From JBDTMT01 sp033764095 (GTDB lineage: Bacteria; Desulfobacterota; Binatia; HRBIN30; CADEER01): a DNA stretch of 10,544 nt. The stretch is taken from contig JANRJF010000300.1 in assembly GCA_033764095.1 (NCBI GenBank), positions 1-10,544 on the forward strand, read 5' to 3'. A program made the translations under genes and the position numbers. The notes under the pieces were generated by a model. The model ran no database searches. It had not been told where the DNA came from and saw only the letters and a list, made by a program, of their open reading frames with translations. Each line of letters starts with the position of its first letter. Position 1 is the stretch's first letter. Below, one piece after another: positions 1-7,696 of the stretch.

Positions 1-1230
1 CGCCCGACCGCGTTCGACATCGCCCCCGCCACCACCGTGCGGCATGCGGCGGTGAACGACTTCATCCATCTCTCGGAAGGCACGACGAACAGTACGCTGA
101 TCGTCACGCCGGCGGGGCGGATCATCGTCAACAGCGGGCTCGGGTTCGAGGCGCCGGTGCACAAGGCGTACTTCGACTCGGTCGACCGTAGCCCGGTGCG
201 CTACATCATCCTGACTCAGGGGCACGTCGACCATGTCGGCGGCGTCGATGTGCTGCGCGACGCCGACACCGAGATCGTCGCGCACGCGCAGAACCCCGCC
301 CAGCCGGCCGACGATCTGCGCGTGCAGCCGGTCCGCGCGCGCCGCGCCTACGTCGCCTGGGCGGCGGCGCTCGACGGCAAGCGCGGCACCGGCAGCGCGC
401 CGCCGCCGGTGCAGTCGCGCCCGCAGCCGACCATCCTGGTGCGCGACCGCTTCGCCTTCACGCTCGGCGGGCTCGACGTCGAGGTCATCGCCTGCACCGG
501 CGCCGAGACGCCGGACTCGCTACTGGTCTGGCTGCCGCAGCACCGCACGCTGATCACCAGCAACATCTTCAGCGCCCTGTTCGGCCACTTCCCCAACCTC
601 GTCACCATCCGCGGCGACCGCTACCGCGATCCGCTTCCCTACCTCGCCACGCTGGAGCTGGTGCGCGATCTCGGCGCCGAGCTGTTGGTGGTCGGGCACG
701 GGCCGCCGCTCCGCGGCGCCGACGTCATCGCCGCCGAGCTGACCCGCATGCACGGCGCGGTGCAGTACGTGCACGACGCAGTGGTCGCGGCGATGAACGG
801 CGGTCAGGACGTGTGGACGGCGATGCGCGAGATCCGCTTGCCGCCGCAGCTCGAACAGGGCGAGGGATACGGCACCGTCGCCTGGTCGGTGCGCGCCATC
901 TGGGAGATGTACGCCGGCTGGTTCCACCACGAATCGACCACCGAGCTGTACCCGGCGCCGCCGCGCAGCGTCTACGCCGAGCTGGCGGCGCTGGCCGGCG
1001 GAGCCGGCCCGCTCGCCGCCGCGGCGCAGCGCAAAGCCGCGTCGGCGCCGCTCGACGCGATCCATCTCGCCGAGGTGGCACTCGCTGCCGACCCGGCGCA
1101 TCGCGGCGCGCTGTCGGCGTGCCGCGACGCGCACCGCGCGCTGCTCGCCGGCGCGAGCAACTTCTGGGAAGTGCGCTGGCTGGAGCATCGCATCCGCCAG
1201 CTCGAGCGCGCGCTCGACGAGGCGCCGTGA
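1..1230 (+). CDS. MBL-fold metallo-hydrolase with alkyl-sulfatase dimerisation domain (5' partial)
   Basis: The frame is open from base 1, and the first possible internal start (GTG at 37) has no Shine-Dalgarno sequence, so the gene most likely begins upstream of the window. Numbering from the GTG, the metallo-beta-lactamase fold spans about residues 8-225. It has the metal motif TQGHVDHVGG at 60-69, a GAETPDS turn at 155-161 and VGHGPPLRG at 219-227. The C-terminal part, about 275-395, contains VRAIWEMYAGWFHH (285-298) followed by alanine-rich helices. This matches the dimerisation domain of SDS-hydrolase/BDS1-type alkyl sulfatases. The family hydrolyses sulfate esters or related substrates with two metal ions. 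Here the first histidine of the usual HxHxDH is glutamine (Q61), so metal site 1 may be altered and the activity is uncertain. No signal peptide is visible in the part present. The stop overlaps the start of the sulfotransferase gene. Confidence 0.85.
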   Translation, partial: RPTAFDIAPATTVRHAAVNDFIHLSEGTTNSTLIVTPAGRIIVNSGLGFEAPVHKAYFDSVDRSPVRYIILTQGHVDHVGGVDVLRDADTEIVAHAQNPAQPADDLRVQPVRARRAYVAWAAALDGKRGTGSAPPPVQSRPQPTILVRDRFAFTLGGLDVEVIACTGAETPDSLLVWLPQHRTLITSNIFSALFGHFPNLVTIRGDRYRDPLPYLATLELVRDLGAELLVVGHGPPLRGADVIAAELTRMHGAVQYVHDAVVAAMNGGQDVWTAMREIRLPPQLEQGEGYGTVAWSVRAIWEMYAGWFHHESTTELYPAPPRSVYAELAALAGGAGPLAAAAQRKAASAPLDAIHLAEVALAADPAHRGALSACRDAHRALLAGASNFWEVRWLEHRIRQLERALDEAP

Positions 1231-2471
1231 GCGCCGGCGCGATCCGCATCACCGATCTGGGCGCGCCGCGGCTCGACGACGCGCAGCGCGCCGCGATCGC
1301 CTATGCGGCCACGGTGCCGATCGAGCTCAGCGAGGACGCGGTGCTCGCCGCCGCACAGCGGCAGACGGGATTATCCGACTTCGGCGCCGACGACTTCCGC
1401 GCCCGCCTGCGGGTGTGGCTGCAGGCGGTGAACGACGACCAGCGGCTCGGTCCGCTCGGCCGCCTCGGGCAGTACGCCAACTGCGTGCGCGTCCTCGCCA
1501 ACCGGCTGCGGCTGGAGGATCTGCTGCGCCGCCACCCGGAGATCCTGGAGATCCCGATCCGCGCCCCGCTCATCGTCGCCGGGCTGCCGCGCTCGGGCAC
1601 CACCCACCTGCTCAACCTGCTCGCCGCCGACGCGCGGCTGCGCTCGCTGCCGTACTGGGAGGCGCTCGAACCGATTCCGGCGCGTGGCGAGGGACCGGGC
1701 CGCGACGGGCGCGATCCGCGCTACCTGCGCTGCGCCGAGCAGTACGCGCGCGTCACCCAACGCCTGCCGCTGCTGGCGGCGATGCACGACATGCCGCCGG
1801 AGCACATCCACGAGGAGGTCGAGCTGCTCGACCTCGATTTCGCGTCGTACCAGCTCGAGTGGGTGTGCCTGGCGCCGGCGTGGCGCGACTACTACCTGTC
1901 GCTCGATCTGCGCCCGCACTACGCCTACATGAAGAAGGCGTTGCAGGCATTGCAGTGGCTGCGCGGCGCCGACCGCTGGGTGCTGAAGTCGCCGCAGCAC
2001 CTGGAGCAGCTGCCGGCGCTGCACGCCGTCTTCCCCGACGCCACCCTCGTGCTGACGCACCGCGACCCGGTGGCGGTGATCCGTTCGGCGATCACCATGA
2101 TGGCGTATGGCGAGCGACTGCGCCGCACGCGCATCGACCTCGCCGCGTTGGCCGAGTACTGGATCGACCGCGTCGAGCGCCTGCTGCGCGCCTGCGTGCG
2201 CGACCGCGACCAGGTGCCGGCGCTCGACGTGCCGTTCCTCGACTTCATGGCCGACGACCTCGGCACGGTGCGGCGGATCTACGCTCGCGCCGGCCTGGCG
2301 TTGACCGACGACGCGCTCGCCGCGATGCGCGCGTTCATCGCCGACAATCGGCGCGGCAAGCACGGGCAGGTGGTGTACGATCTGCGTGGCGACTTCGGGG
2401 TGGATCCTTCTGCGGTACGGGCGCGCTTCGGGTTCTACTTCGAGCGCTTCGGAGTGGTCGCGGAAGATTGA
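1227..2471 (+). CDS. Sulfotransferase family protein
   Basis: This is a 414-residue protein starting at GTG 1227, which overlaps the upstream stop in GTGA; a weak GAGG lies at 1219-1222. The 5'-phosphosulfate-binding loop of PAPS sulfotransferases is clear as GLPRSGTTHLLNLL (119-132). The 3'-phosphate site is THRDPVAVIRSAI (277-289), with R279 and S287. The preceding WVLKSPQHLEQLPALHAVFP (251-270) is typical of the bacterial Sulfotransfer_3 type. The expected reaction is transfer of sulfate from PAPS to a hydroxyl or amine of an unknown acceptor; the protein looks cytoplasmic, with no signal peptide or membrane segment. Translational coupling to an alkyl-sulfatase-like hydrolase suggests both act on the same class of sulfated molecule, which is an inference. 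The last codon abuts a long octamer hairpin at 2471-2525. Confidence 0.9.
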   Translation: MSAGAIRITDLGAPRLDDAQRAAIAYAATVPIELSEDAVLAAAQRQTGLSDFGADDFRARLRVWLQAVNDDQRLGPLGRLGQYANCVRVLANRLRLEDLLRRHPEILEIPIRAPLIVAGLPRSGTTHLLNLLAADARLRSLPYWEALEPIPARGEGPGRDGRDPRYLRCAEQYARVTQRLPLLAAMHDMPPEHIHEEVELLDLDFASYQLEWVCLAPAWRDYYLSLDLRPHYAYMKKALQALQWLRGADRWVLKSPQHLEQLPALHAVFPDATLVLTHRDPVAVIRSAITMMAYGERLRRTRIDLAALAEYWIDRVERLLRACVRDRDQVPALDVPFLDFMADDLGTVRRIYARAGLALTDDALAAMRAFIADNRRGKHGQVVYDLRGDFGVDPSAVRARFGFYFERFGVVAED

Positions 2472-2525
2472 CCACAACGACACGGCGGCACAAAGAACGA
2501 CGTTGTGCCGTGGTGTCGTTGTGGT
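2471..2525. repeat. Octamer hairpin, NCACAACG family, copy 1
   Basis: Arms 2471-2493 and 2503-2525 pair at 21 of 23 positions around a 9-base loop. Each arm is three tandem 8-base units: 2472-2479, 2480-2487 and 2488-2495 on the left, and complements at 2501-2508, 2509-2516 and 2517-2524 on the right, with consensus NCACAACG. It occupies almost the whole gap between two convergent genes, touching the stop of the sulfotransferase and ending 5 bases from the DUF2950 stop. It could act as a bidirectional terminator, but there is no T-tract. The same family recurs at 7573-7634. Confidence 0.85.
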
Positions 2526-2530
2526 GAACG

Positions 2531-3235
2531 TCAGTTCGCGACGACGCGCCAGCTCGCATCCGGCGCGGCGCCGGTCAGAGACGCGGCCAGCGCGGAAGTG
2601 TCCGCCCCGAGGTCCTTCTCGTACACCGTTCCCTGCGCCACCACGAAGGTCATCACCCCGGTGCGCCGGTACTGCAGCGGCACCGCGACCAGGGTCGCGC
2701 CGGGGCCGCGCAGCGTGCGGTACGCGTAGCCTGACGCCGACGCCGGCAGCGCGGCGCCCTTGGCCGCGGCGCGGCAGGTGGCGATGGCGCGCAGTTCGTT
2801 GGCGCCGACGGTGCGGCGTCGGATCTCGGCGGCGCCGGCGTCGGTGTCGAGGCGCCAGCCCTGCGCGTCCATCACCAGCGGGATCGGCATCCGATGCTCG
2901 TCGCTGCCGACCACCAGCACCATGCGGTCGGCTCCGACCGCCTCGAGGCGCGTCTGCTGCTCCGTCGCGACGACGAAGCGCGCGCACTGCGCCCGGTCGG
3001 CGGCGGGGTCGCCGCTGCGCACCAGGGCGGCGTTGTCCTGGCCGACCATCGCCACCAGCGCGGCGCCGTTGTCGATGCGGCAGGCATCGACCAACTCCTG
3101 GACCAGGGCCTGCGGCGTGGCGAAGTGCGTCTGCGCCCTGGCGTTGGCGGCTGCGACCTCGATCGGGCAGGGCCGGCTGGCCGCGCACCCCGCGAGAAGG
3201 CCGGCGCCGATCACGCCCAGCGCTCGTCCCCTCAT
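2531..3235 (-). CDS. DUF2950 family lipoprotein (short form)
   Basis: This 234-residue protein has a lipoprotein signal peptide with lipobox LLAGC and acylated Cys17, so it should be anchored in the cell envelope. DUF2950 signatures follow in order: SGDPAADR (74-81), PIPLV (117-121), GWRLDTDAGAAEIRRRTVGANELRAI (in two parts, 126-140 and 141-151), GVMTFVV (193-199), VYEKDLG (204-210) and PDASW (225-229). From memory of the family, members usually carry about 60 more residues between the NEL motif and the GVMTF strand; here that stretch (about 152-190) is compressed. The biochemical role of the family is unknown. A GAGG at 3244-3247 sits 8 bases before the ATG and next to the stop of the upstream gene, so the two genes are co-transcribed. 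Its 3' end is convergent with the sulfotransferase, with the octamer hairpin between. Confidence 0.85.
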   Translation of the reverse strand: MRGRALGVIGAGLLAGCAASRPCPIEVAAANARAQTHFATPQALVQELVDACRIDNGAALVAMVGQDNAALVRSGDPAADRAQCARFVVATEQQTRLEAVGADRMVLVVGSDEHRMPIPLVMDAQGWRLDTDAGAAEIRRRTVGANELRAIATCRAAAKGAALPASASGYAYRTLRGPGATLVAVPLQYRRTGVMTFVVAQGTVYEKDLGADTSALAASLTGAAPDASWRVVAN

Positions 3236-3249
3236 GCTGGCATCCTCAC

Positions 3250-3564
3250 TCAGAAGCGCGGGTGACCGCCCTCGTCGAAACTGCCGCCGGCGCCGCGGAA
3301 GCTGCCGAAGGCGCGGTCGCGCTCATCGCCGTCACCGAGGCTCGCGGCGCCGCGGTCGCTGGCCGCGCGCGACGAGGCGCCGTCGTCGGCGCCGCCGAAC
3401 ATCGTATCGACGTCGCCGGCATCGCCGCCGAGCGCGGCGCCGCCGGCCGCGTCATCCGCCGGCAGGTCCTGCGCCGCGAGGCGCGCCGCACCGCCGGCGA
3501 CCAGCACCGACAGGACGACGGCGGCCATCACGTGCGCGCGCCGGCTACCGCCGTCCGGCGTCAC
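3250..3564 (-). CDS. Small exported Gly/Asp/Ala-rich protein upstream of DUF2950
   Basis: This is a 104-residue protein. I chose the GTG at 3564 because a perfect AGGAG lies 5 bases upstream (3570-3574) and because it adds an RR-containing n-region (GGSRRAH) before the hydrophobic stretch MAAVVLSVLVAGGAARLA, giving a normal signal peptide with likely cleavage near AAQ. An internal ATG at 3528 would give 92 residues but lacks a comparable ribosome site. The mature part is low complexity: acidic Gly/Ala/Asp, then SSRAASDRGAASLGD, ending FGSFRGAGGSFDEGGHPRF. DUF2950 genes commonly sit beside DUF3300 genes whose C-termini are similarly Gly/Ser/Arg-rich. This could be a reduced partner of that kind, but no recognisable domain remains. 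Function is unknown. The next gene starts 14 bases after its stop. Confidence 0.6.
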   Translation of the reverse strand: MTPDGGSRRAHVMAAVVLSVLVAGGAARLAAQDLPADDAAGGAALGGDAGDVDTMFGGADDGASSRAASDRGAASLGDGDERDRAFGSFRGAGGSFDEGGHPRF

Positions 3565-3569
3565 GCGGT

Positions 3570-3574
3570 CTCCT
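3570..3574 (-). promoter_or_regulatory. Ribosome binding site deciding a GTG start
   Basis: On the minus strand this reads AGGAG, 5 bases from the GTG at 3564. It is the strongest Shine-Dalgarno near the gene and favours the longer form over the internal ATG at 3528. Confidence 0.6.
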
Positions 3575-3686
3575 GTCCATGCCGGCGGCGATGAAAGCAC
3601 AGGGCCTGCCGCGCGTCGACGCGGAAATCTCGCCCAACCGTCTTGCGGCCGGCGCAATGATCCGGAGCATGGCGGGACCACAACCC

Positions 3687-3691
3687 GGAGG
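3687..3691 (+). promoter_or_regulatory. Ribosome binding site of the YceI gene
   Basis: GGAGG lies 5 bases before the ATG at 3697 and supports that start. The 132-base divergent gap (3565-3696) also holds a 12-base palindrome, CGCGTCGACGCG (3612-3623), which may be chance in such GC-rich DNA. I see no convincing -35/-10 pair in this gap. Confidence 0.7.
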
Positions 3692-3696
3692 TCCGC

Positions 3697-4290
3697 ATGC
3701 ATCGCATCGCTCGTCTCGCCGTCGCCACTGCCCTGCTGCTCGCCCCGTCGCTCGCCGCCGCGTCCAGCTGGCAGATCGACTCCGCCCATACCAGCGCGCA
3801 GTTCGCCGTGCGCCATCTGATGGTGTCCACCGTGCGCGGCACGCTCGGCAAGGTGACCGGCAGCGTCACGCTCGACGAGACCGACGTGACGAAATCGTCG
3901 GTCACCGCGACTATCGACGCCACCGGCATCGACACGCGCGAGCCAAAGCGCGACGAGCACCTGCGCTCGCCGGAGTTCCTCGACACGAAGAAATTCCCGA
4001 CCATCACCTTCAACTCGACCAAGGTCGAGAAGATCGAGGACGGCCGCTATCAGGTGACCGGCGATCTCACCCTGCGCGGCGTCACCAAGCCGGTGGTGCT
4101 GACCGTCGAGGGCTCGCCGACACCGATGCAGGACCCGTTCGGCAACACCAAGCTCGGCGGCACCGTGAAGACCAAGATCGACCGCCAGGAGTTCGGCGTC
4201 GCCTGGAACAAGAAGCTCGACGCCGGCGGCCTGGTGGTCGGCGACGAGGTGGACATCACCATCGACGTCGAGCTGACCAAGGCGCCCTGA
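3697..4290 (+). CDS. YceI family periplasmic protein
   Basis: This 197-residue protein has a Sec signal peptide (basic HRIAR, hydrophobic 7-21, likely cleavage after the AAA at 20-22), so it is expected in the periplasm. The mature chain begins SSWQIDSAHTSAQFAVRHLM (23-42), the classic YceI opening, and continues with GTLGKVTGSVTLDE, REPKRDEHLRSPEFLDTKKFPTITF (in two parts, 91-103 and 104-115) and LTLRGVTKPVVLTVE. It ends with the G-D-E-V-D-I-T-I-D-V-E-L strand. The length is normal for the family, which forms a lipocalin-like barrel that binds long-chain polyisoprenoids or similar lipids; the precise ligand here cannot be read from sequence. The start is supported by GGAGG 5 bases upstream. 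The gene is transcribed away from the DUF2950 unit, and an octamer hairpin begins 6 bases after its stop. Confidence 0.95.
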   Translation: MHRIARLAVATALLLAPSLAAASSWQIDSAHTSAQFAVRHLMVSTVRGTLGKVTGSVTLDETDVTKSSVTATIDATGIDTREPKRDEHLRSPEFLDTKKFPTITFNSTKVEKIEDGRYQVTGDLTLRGVTKPVVLTVEGSPTPMQDPFGNTKLGGTVKTKIDRQEFGVAWNKKLDAGGLVVGDEVDITIDVELTKAP

Positions 4291-4295
4291 GGACG

Positions 4296-4390
4296 CAACG
4301 CAGAGGCGCAGAGACACAGAGAGCACAGAGATGAATCCAGAGGATTCTGTTTGCTCTGCGCCCCCTCTGCGTCTCCGCGTCTCTGCGTTG
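4296..4390. repeat. Octamer hairpin, CGCAGAGA family
   Basis: This long imperfect inverted repeat starts 6 bases after the YceI stop. The left arm has 8-base units at 4299-4306, 4307-4314 and 4315-4322, then one shifted by a base at 4324-4331, with consensus CGCAGAGA. The right arm (about 4353-4390) holds the complementary units, with a 3-base insertion. The apex is GAATCC (4333-4338) pairing GGATTC (4342-4347) around a 3-base loop. Similar CGCAGAG-type repeats occur in many environmental bacterial genomes, to my recollection. It may act as a terminator or as an mRNA 3'-end structure; there is no T-tract. Confidence 0.85.
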
Positions 4391-4422
4391 AAGTGGGGGG
4401 GTGGGAGCGGTACACAACCCGA

Positions 4423-5536
<1,114 letters not shown>

Positions 5537-5651
5537 GGAAGGCTGTCAGGCTGCTAGGCGGTTCGGCTGTTAGGGGGTCGGAAGGCGGGCTTGGGACGAA
5601 GACCTCCTCCCCCTGACAGCGTAACAGCCTAAAGAGCCTAACAGCCTTTCC
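5537..5651. repeat. Octamer hairpin, GGCTGTTA family
   Basis: An imperfect inverted repeat begins at the base after the prfB stop. The left arm (5537-5577) is four exact-period 8-base units at 5541-5548, 5549-5556, 5557-5564 and 5565-5572, consensus GGCTGTTA, capped by five G. The right arm (5609-5651) mirrors it: five C, then units at 5614-5621, 5622-5629, 5630-5638 (one base longer) and 5639-5646. The intervening loop is about 31 bases. It fills nearly the whole gap to the next gene. Confidence 0.85.
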
Positions 5652-5678
5652 GGGTTTTCGCCCCCTCTTCGCCGTGCT

Positions 5679-7607
5679 ATGGGCCTCGCGCCCATGCGCG
5701 ACAAGATCCACGCCTACCTGCTCGAGCGGCCGTCGGGAGCGACGCCGAAGGAGCTGCTCGACCTGGCGTTCACCCGCATCGGGGCGGATCGCGAGTTCGG
5801 GCCGCGCTTCCTGGAGACGCTGCTCGGGCGCGACGCGCGCTTCGCCTTCGCCGCGCCGACCGGGCGCTGGATCGCCACCGCGCACAGCGCGCTGGCGCAA
5901 TCGATCGACACCGCCAGCTTCGTCGTCGTCGACCTGGAAACCACCGGCGGCGCGCCGGCGCAGGGGCACGCGATCATCGAGATCGGTGCGCTCAAGATCA
6001 GCGCCGGCAAAGTGATCGACCGCTTCGGCGAGCTGGTGAACCCGCAGCGGCGGCTGCCACCGTTCATCACCGGGCTGACCGGCATCACGCCGGACATGCT
6101 CGCCGAGCGGCCGGCGATCGACGCGGTGCTGCCGCGCTTCGCCGCCTTCGCCGCCGGCAGCGTGCTGGTGGCGCACAATGCCGCCTTCGACATGGGCTTC
6201 CTCGACGCGGCGCGCATCGGCCTCGAGGGGCGCGGCTTCGACGAGCCGCACTGCTGCACGCTGCGCCTGGCGCGGCGGCTGTTGCCGCAGCTGCGGCGCA
6301 AGTCGCTCGACGCGCTCGGCGGGCATTTCGGCATTCCCCTCGCCGACCGTCACCGCGCGCTCGGCGACGCGCGCATCACCGTCGAGATCTTCTTCCAGCT
6401 CGTCGAGCTGCTGCGCCGCCGCGGCGTGCTGCGGGTCGGCGAGCTGCTCGACTTCCAGCACCACGCCGCCGACGGGCGGCGCTTCGTCTGCGCGCTGCCG
6501 CGCGCCAGGGTGTCGGCGCTGCCGCGCGCCCCCGGCATCTACCGCTTCTTCGACGCCGACCGCCGGCTGCTCTACGTCGGCAAGGCGAAGGACCTGCGCC
6601 AGCGCGTCGGCAGTTACGTCACCAACGCCGCCACGCACCGCGGCAAGGTGCTCGACCTGATCCGCCACATCGCCGACGTCGAGGTCGAGACGGTCGGCTC
6701 CGAGCTGGAGGCGTCGCTGCGCGAAGCGGAGGAGATCCGGCGCGCGCAGCCGCCGTACAACACGCTCAGCAAGCACCTGCCGCAGATCGCCTTCCTCAAG
6801 CTGACCGGCACCGATCCGTTTCCGCGCCTGGCGGTGGTCAACCGGCTCAGCGGCCGTGCCGGGCGCTACTTCGGCCCGTTCCGCGGCCGCCTGGCGGCGG
6901 TCGAGGCGCAGCGGCTGCTGGCCCGCCTGTTCCGACTGCGCACCTGCACGCCGCGCCTGGCGCCGGCGGCGGAGATCGCGCCGTGCCTGCAGGGGCAGAT
7001 CGGCGCCTGCTCGGCGCCGTGCGCGGCACGCGTCGACCGCGCCGCCTACGCCGAGCAGGTGGCCGCCGCGACGCGCTTCTTCGACGGCGAGATCGGCGCC
7101 GCGCAGCGCAGCCTGGAGGCGCGCCGCGACGCGCACGCCGCCGCGCAGCGCTTCGAGGCCGCCGCCAGGGCACAGCGCGACCTCGACCTGGTGCGGCGCA
7201 TGCGCCGGCGCCAGCGCACGATGAGCTGGATCGTCGGGCGCCAGCACTTCGCGGTCATGCAGCCGTCGGCCGACGCGACGCGCGCGCTGCTCTACGGCGT
7301 CGCGCACGGCCGCCTGGTGGCGCGCGCGGCGATCGCCACGATCGCCGAACTGGCCGAGTTCGCCGCCCGGTTGCAGACCGAGATCGTCTTCCCGCGCGCC
7401 ACCGCGCTGGAGCCGGCCGACGTCGATGGCACCATCATCCTCGCCGCCTGGCTGCGCAGTCGCGGCGAGCGCGACGGCTACGTGTTCCCGTTCGGGGAGC
7501 AGTCTCCAGTCGCGGCGCGGCTGGCGGAGTGGGCGGCGGCGCTGGAAGACATGCTGCGCCGTCCTTCGTTGGACACAACGACACAACGCCACGACGACAC
7601 AACGTGA
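5679..7607 (+). CDS. DEDDh exonuclease fused to GIY-YIG (UvrC/Cho-like) nuclease
   Basis: This 642-residue fusion resembles actinobacterial epsilon-exonuclease/UvrC-like proteins such as M. tuberculosis Rv2191. Residues 6-68 look like a small winged helix (KELLDLAF, then RFAFAAPTGRWIAT). The exonuclease domain is 80-245: DLE (D85, E87), AHNAAFD (D171) and HRALGD (H225, D230), all five DEDDh residues. The GIY-YIG domain is about 280-362: GIY 286-288, YVG 299-301, the candidate catalytic Glu 349, and PPYN. A UvrC-like Cys block follows: C423, C436, C444 and C448 (spacing 12, 7, 3), as in UvrC, where it is reported to hold a 4Fe-4S cluster. A UVR-like helix lies at about 475-508. The C-terminal UvrC RNase H and HhH domains are absent. 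A role in DNA repair is likely: incision plus trimming. Start 5679 or 5694 is undecided, as neither has a clear ribosome site. The last 10 or so codons are encoded by an octamer repeat. Confidence 0.9.
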   Translation: MGLAPMRDKIHAYLLERPSGATPKELLDLAFTRIGADREFGPRFLETLLGRDARFAFAAPTGRWIATAHSALAQSIDTASFVVVDLETTGGAPAQGHAIIEIGALKISAGKVIDRFGELVNPQRRLPPFITGLTGITPDMLAERPAIDAVLPRFAAFAAGSVLVAHNAAFDMGFLDAARIGLEGRGFDEPHCCTLRLARRLLPQLRRKSLDALGGHFGIPLADRHRALGDARITVEIFFQLVELLRRRGVLRVGELLDFQHHAADGRRFVCALPRARVSALPRAPGIYRFFDADRRLLYVGKAKDLRQRVGSYVTNAATHRGKVLDLIRHIADVEVETVGSELEASLREAEEIRRAQPPYNTLSKHLPQIAFLKLTGTDPFPRLAVVNRLSGRAGRYFGPFRGRLAAVEAQRLLARLFRLRTCTPRLAPAAEIAPCLQGQIGACSAPCAARVDRAAYAEQVAAATRFFDGEIGAAQRSLEARRDAHAAAQRFEAAARAQRDLDLVRRMRRRQRTMSWIVGRQHFAVMQPSADATRALLYGVAHGRLVARAAIATIAELAEFAARLQTEIVFPRATALEPADVDGTIILAAWLRSRGERDGYVFPFGEQSPVAARLAEWAAALEDMLRRPSLDTTTQRHDDTT

Positions 7608-7634
7608 TGCCGTTGTGCCGTCGTGGCGTTGTGG
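7573..7634. repeat. Octamer hairpin, NCACAACG family, copy 2
   Basis: The left side is four perfect-period 8-base units at 7573-7580, 7581-7588, 7589-7596 and 7597-7604. The right side is three complementary units at 7611-7618, 7619-7626 and 7627-7634. Arms 7582-7604 and 7611-7633 pair at 22 of 23 positions around a 6-base loop that contains the TGA stop (7605-7607) of the exonuclease/GIY-YIG gene. It belongs to the same family as 2471-2525 and likewise sits at a convergent gene junction. Confidence 0.88.
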
Positions 7635-7657
7635 TCGAGAACCGTCCGCGACGATGA

Positions 7658-7690
7658 CGGGCGCGGGCGGCTGACCACCGCCCGCGCCCG
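7658..7690. terminator. GC hairpin at convergent gene ends, probable terminator
   Basis: A perfect 13-base-pair stem (7658-7670 with 7678-7690) and 7-base loop lie 6 bases beyond the stop of the minus-strand propeller gene. The stem is almost entirely G and C. There is no T-tract, so intrinsic termination is plausible but not textbook; it would serve the minus-strand gene first and back up the octamer hairpin for the plus strand. Confidence 0.6.
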
Positions 7691-7696
7691 CATCGA

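Noticed and set aside
1371..3188. A 605-codon open frame on -
   Set aside because: It spans the sulfotransferase in antisense and the DUF2950 gene in another frame; no family signature.
3612..3623. Palindrome CGCGTCGACGCG as an operator
   Set aside because: It is perfect but made of CG-rich words expected by chance in this composition, and no promoter elements accompany it.
2760..4334. A 524-codon open frame on +
   Set aside because: It is Arg/Ala-rich, crosses a divergent promoter region and reads yceI out of frame.
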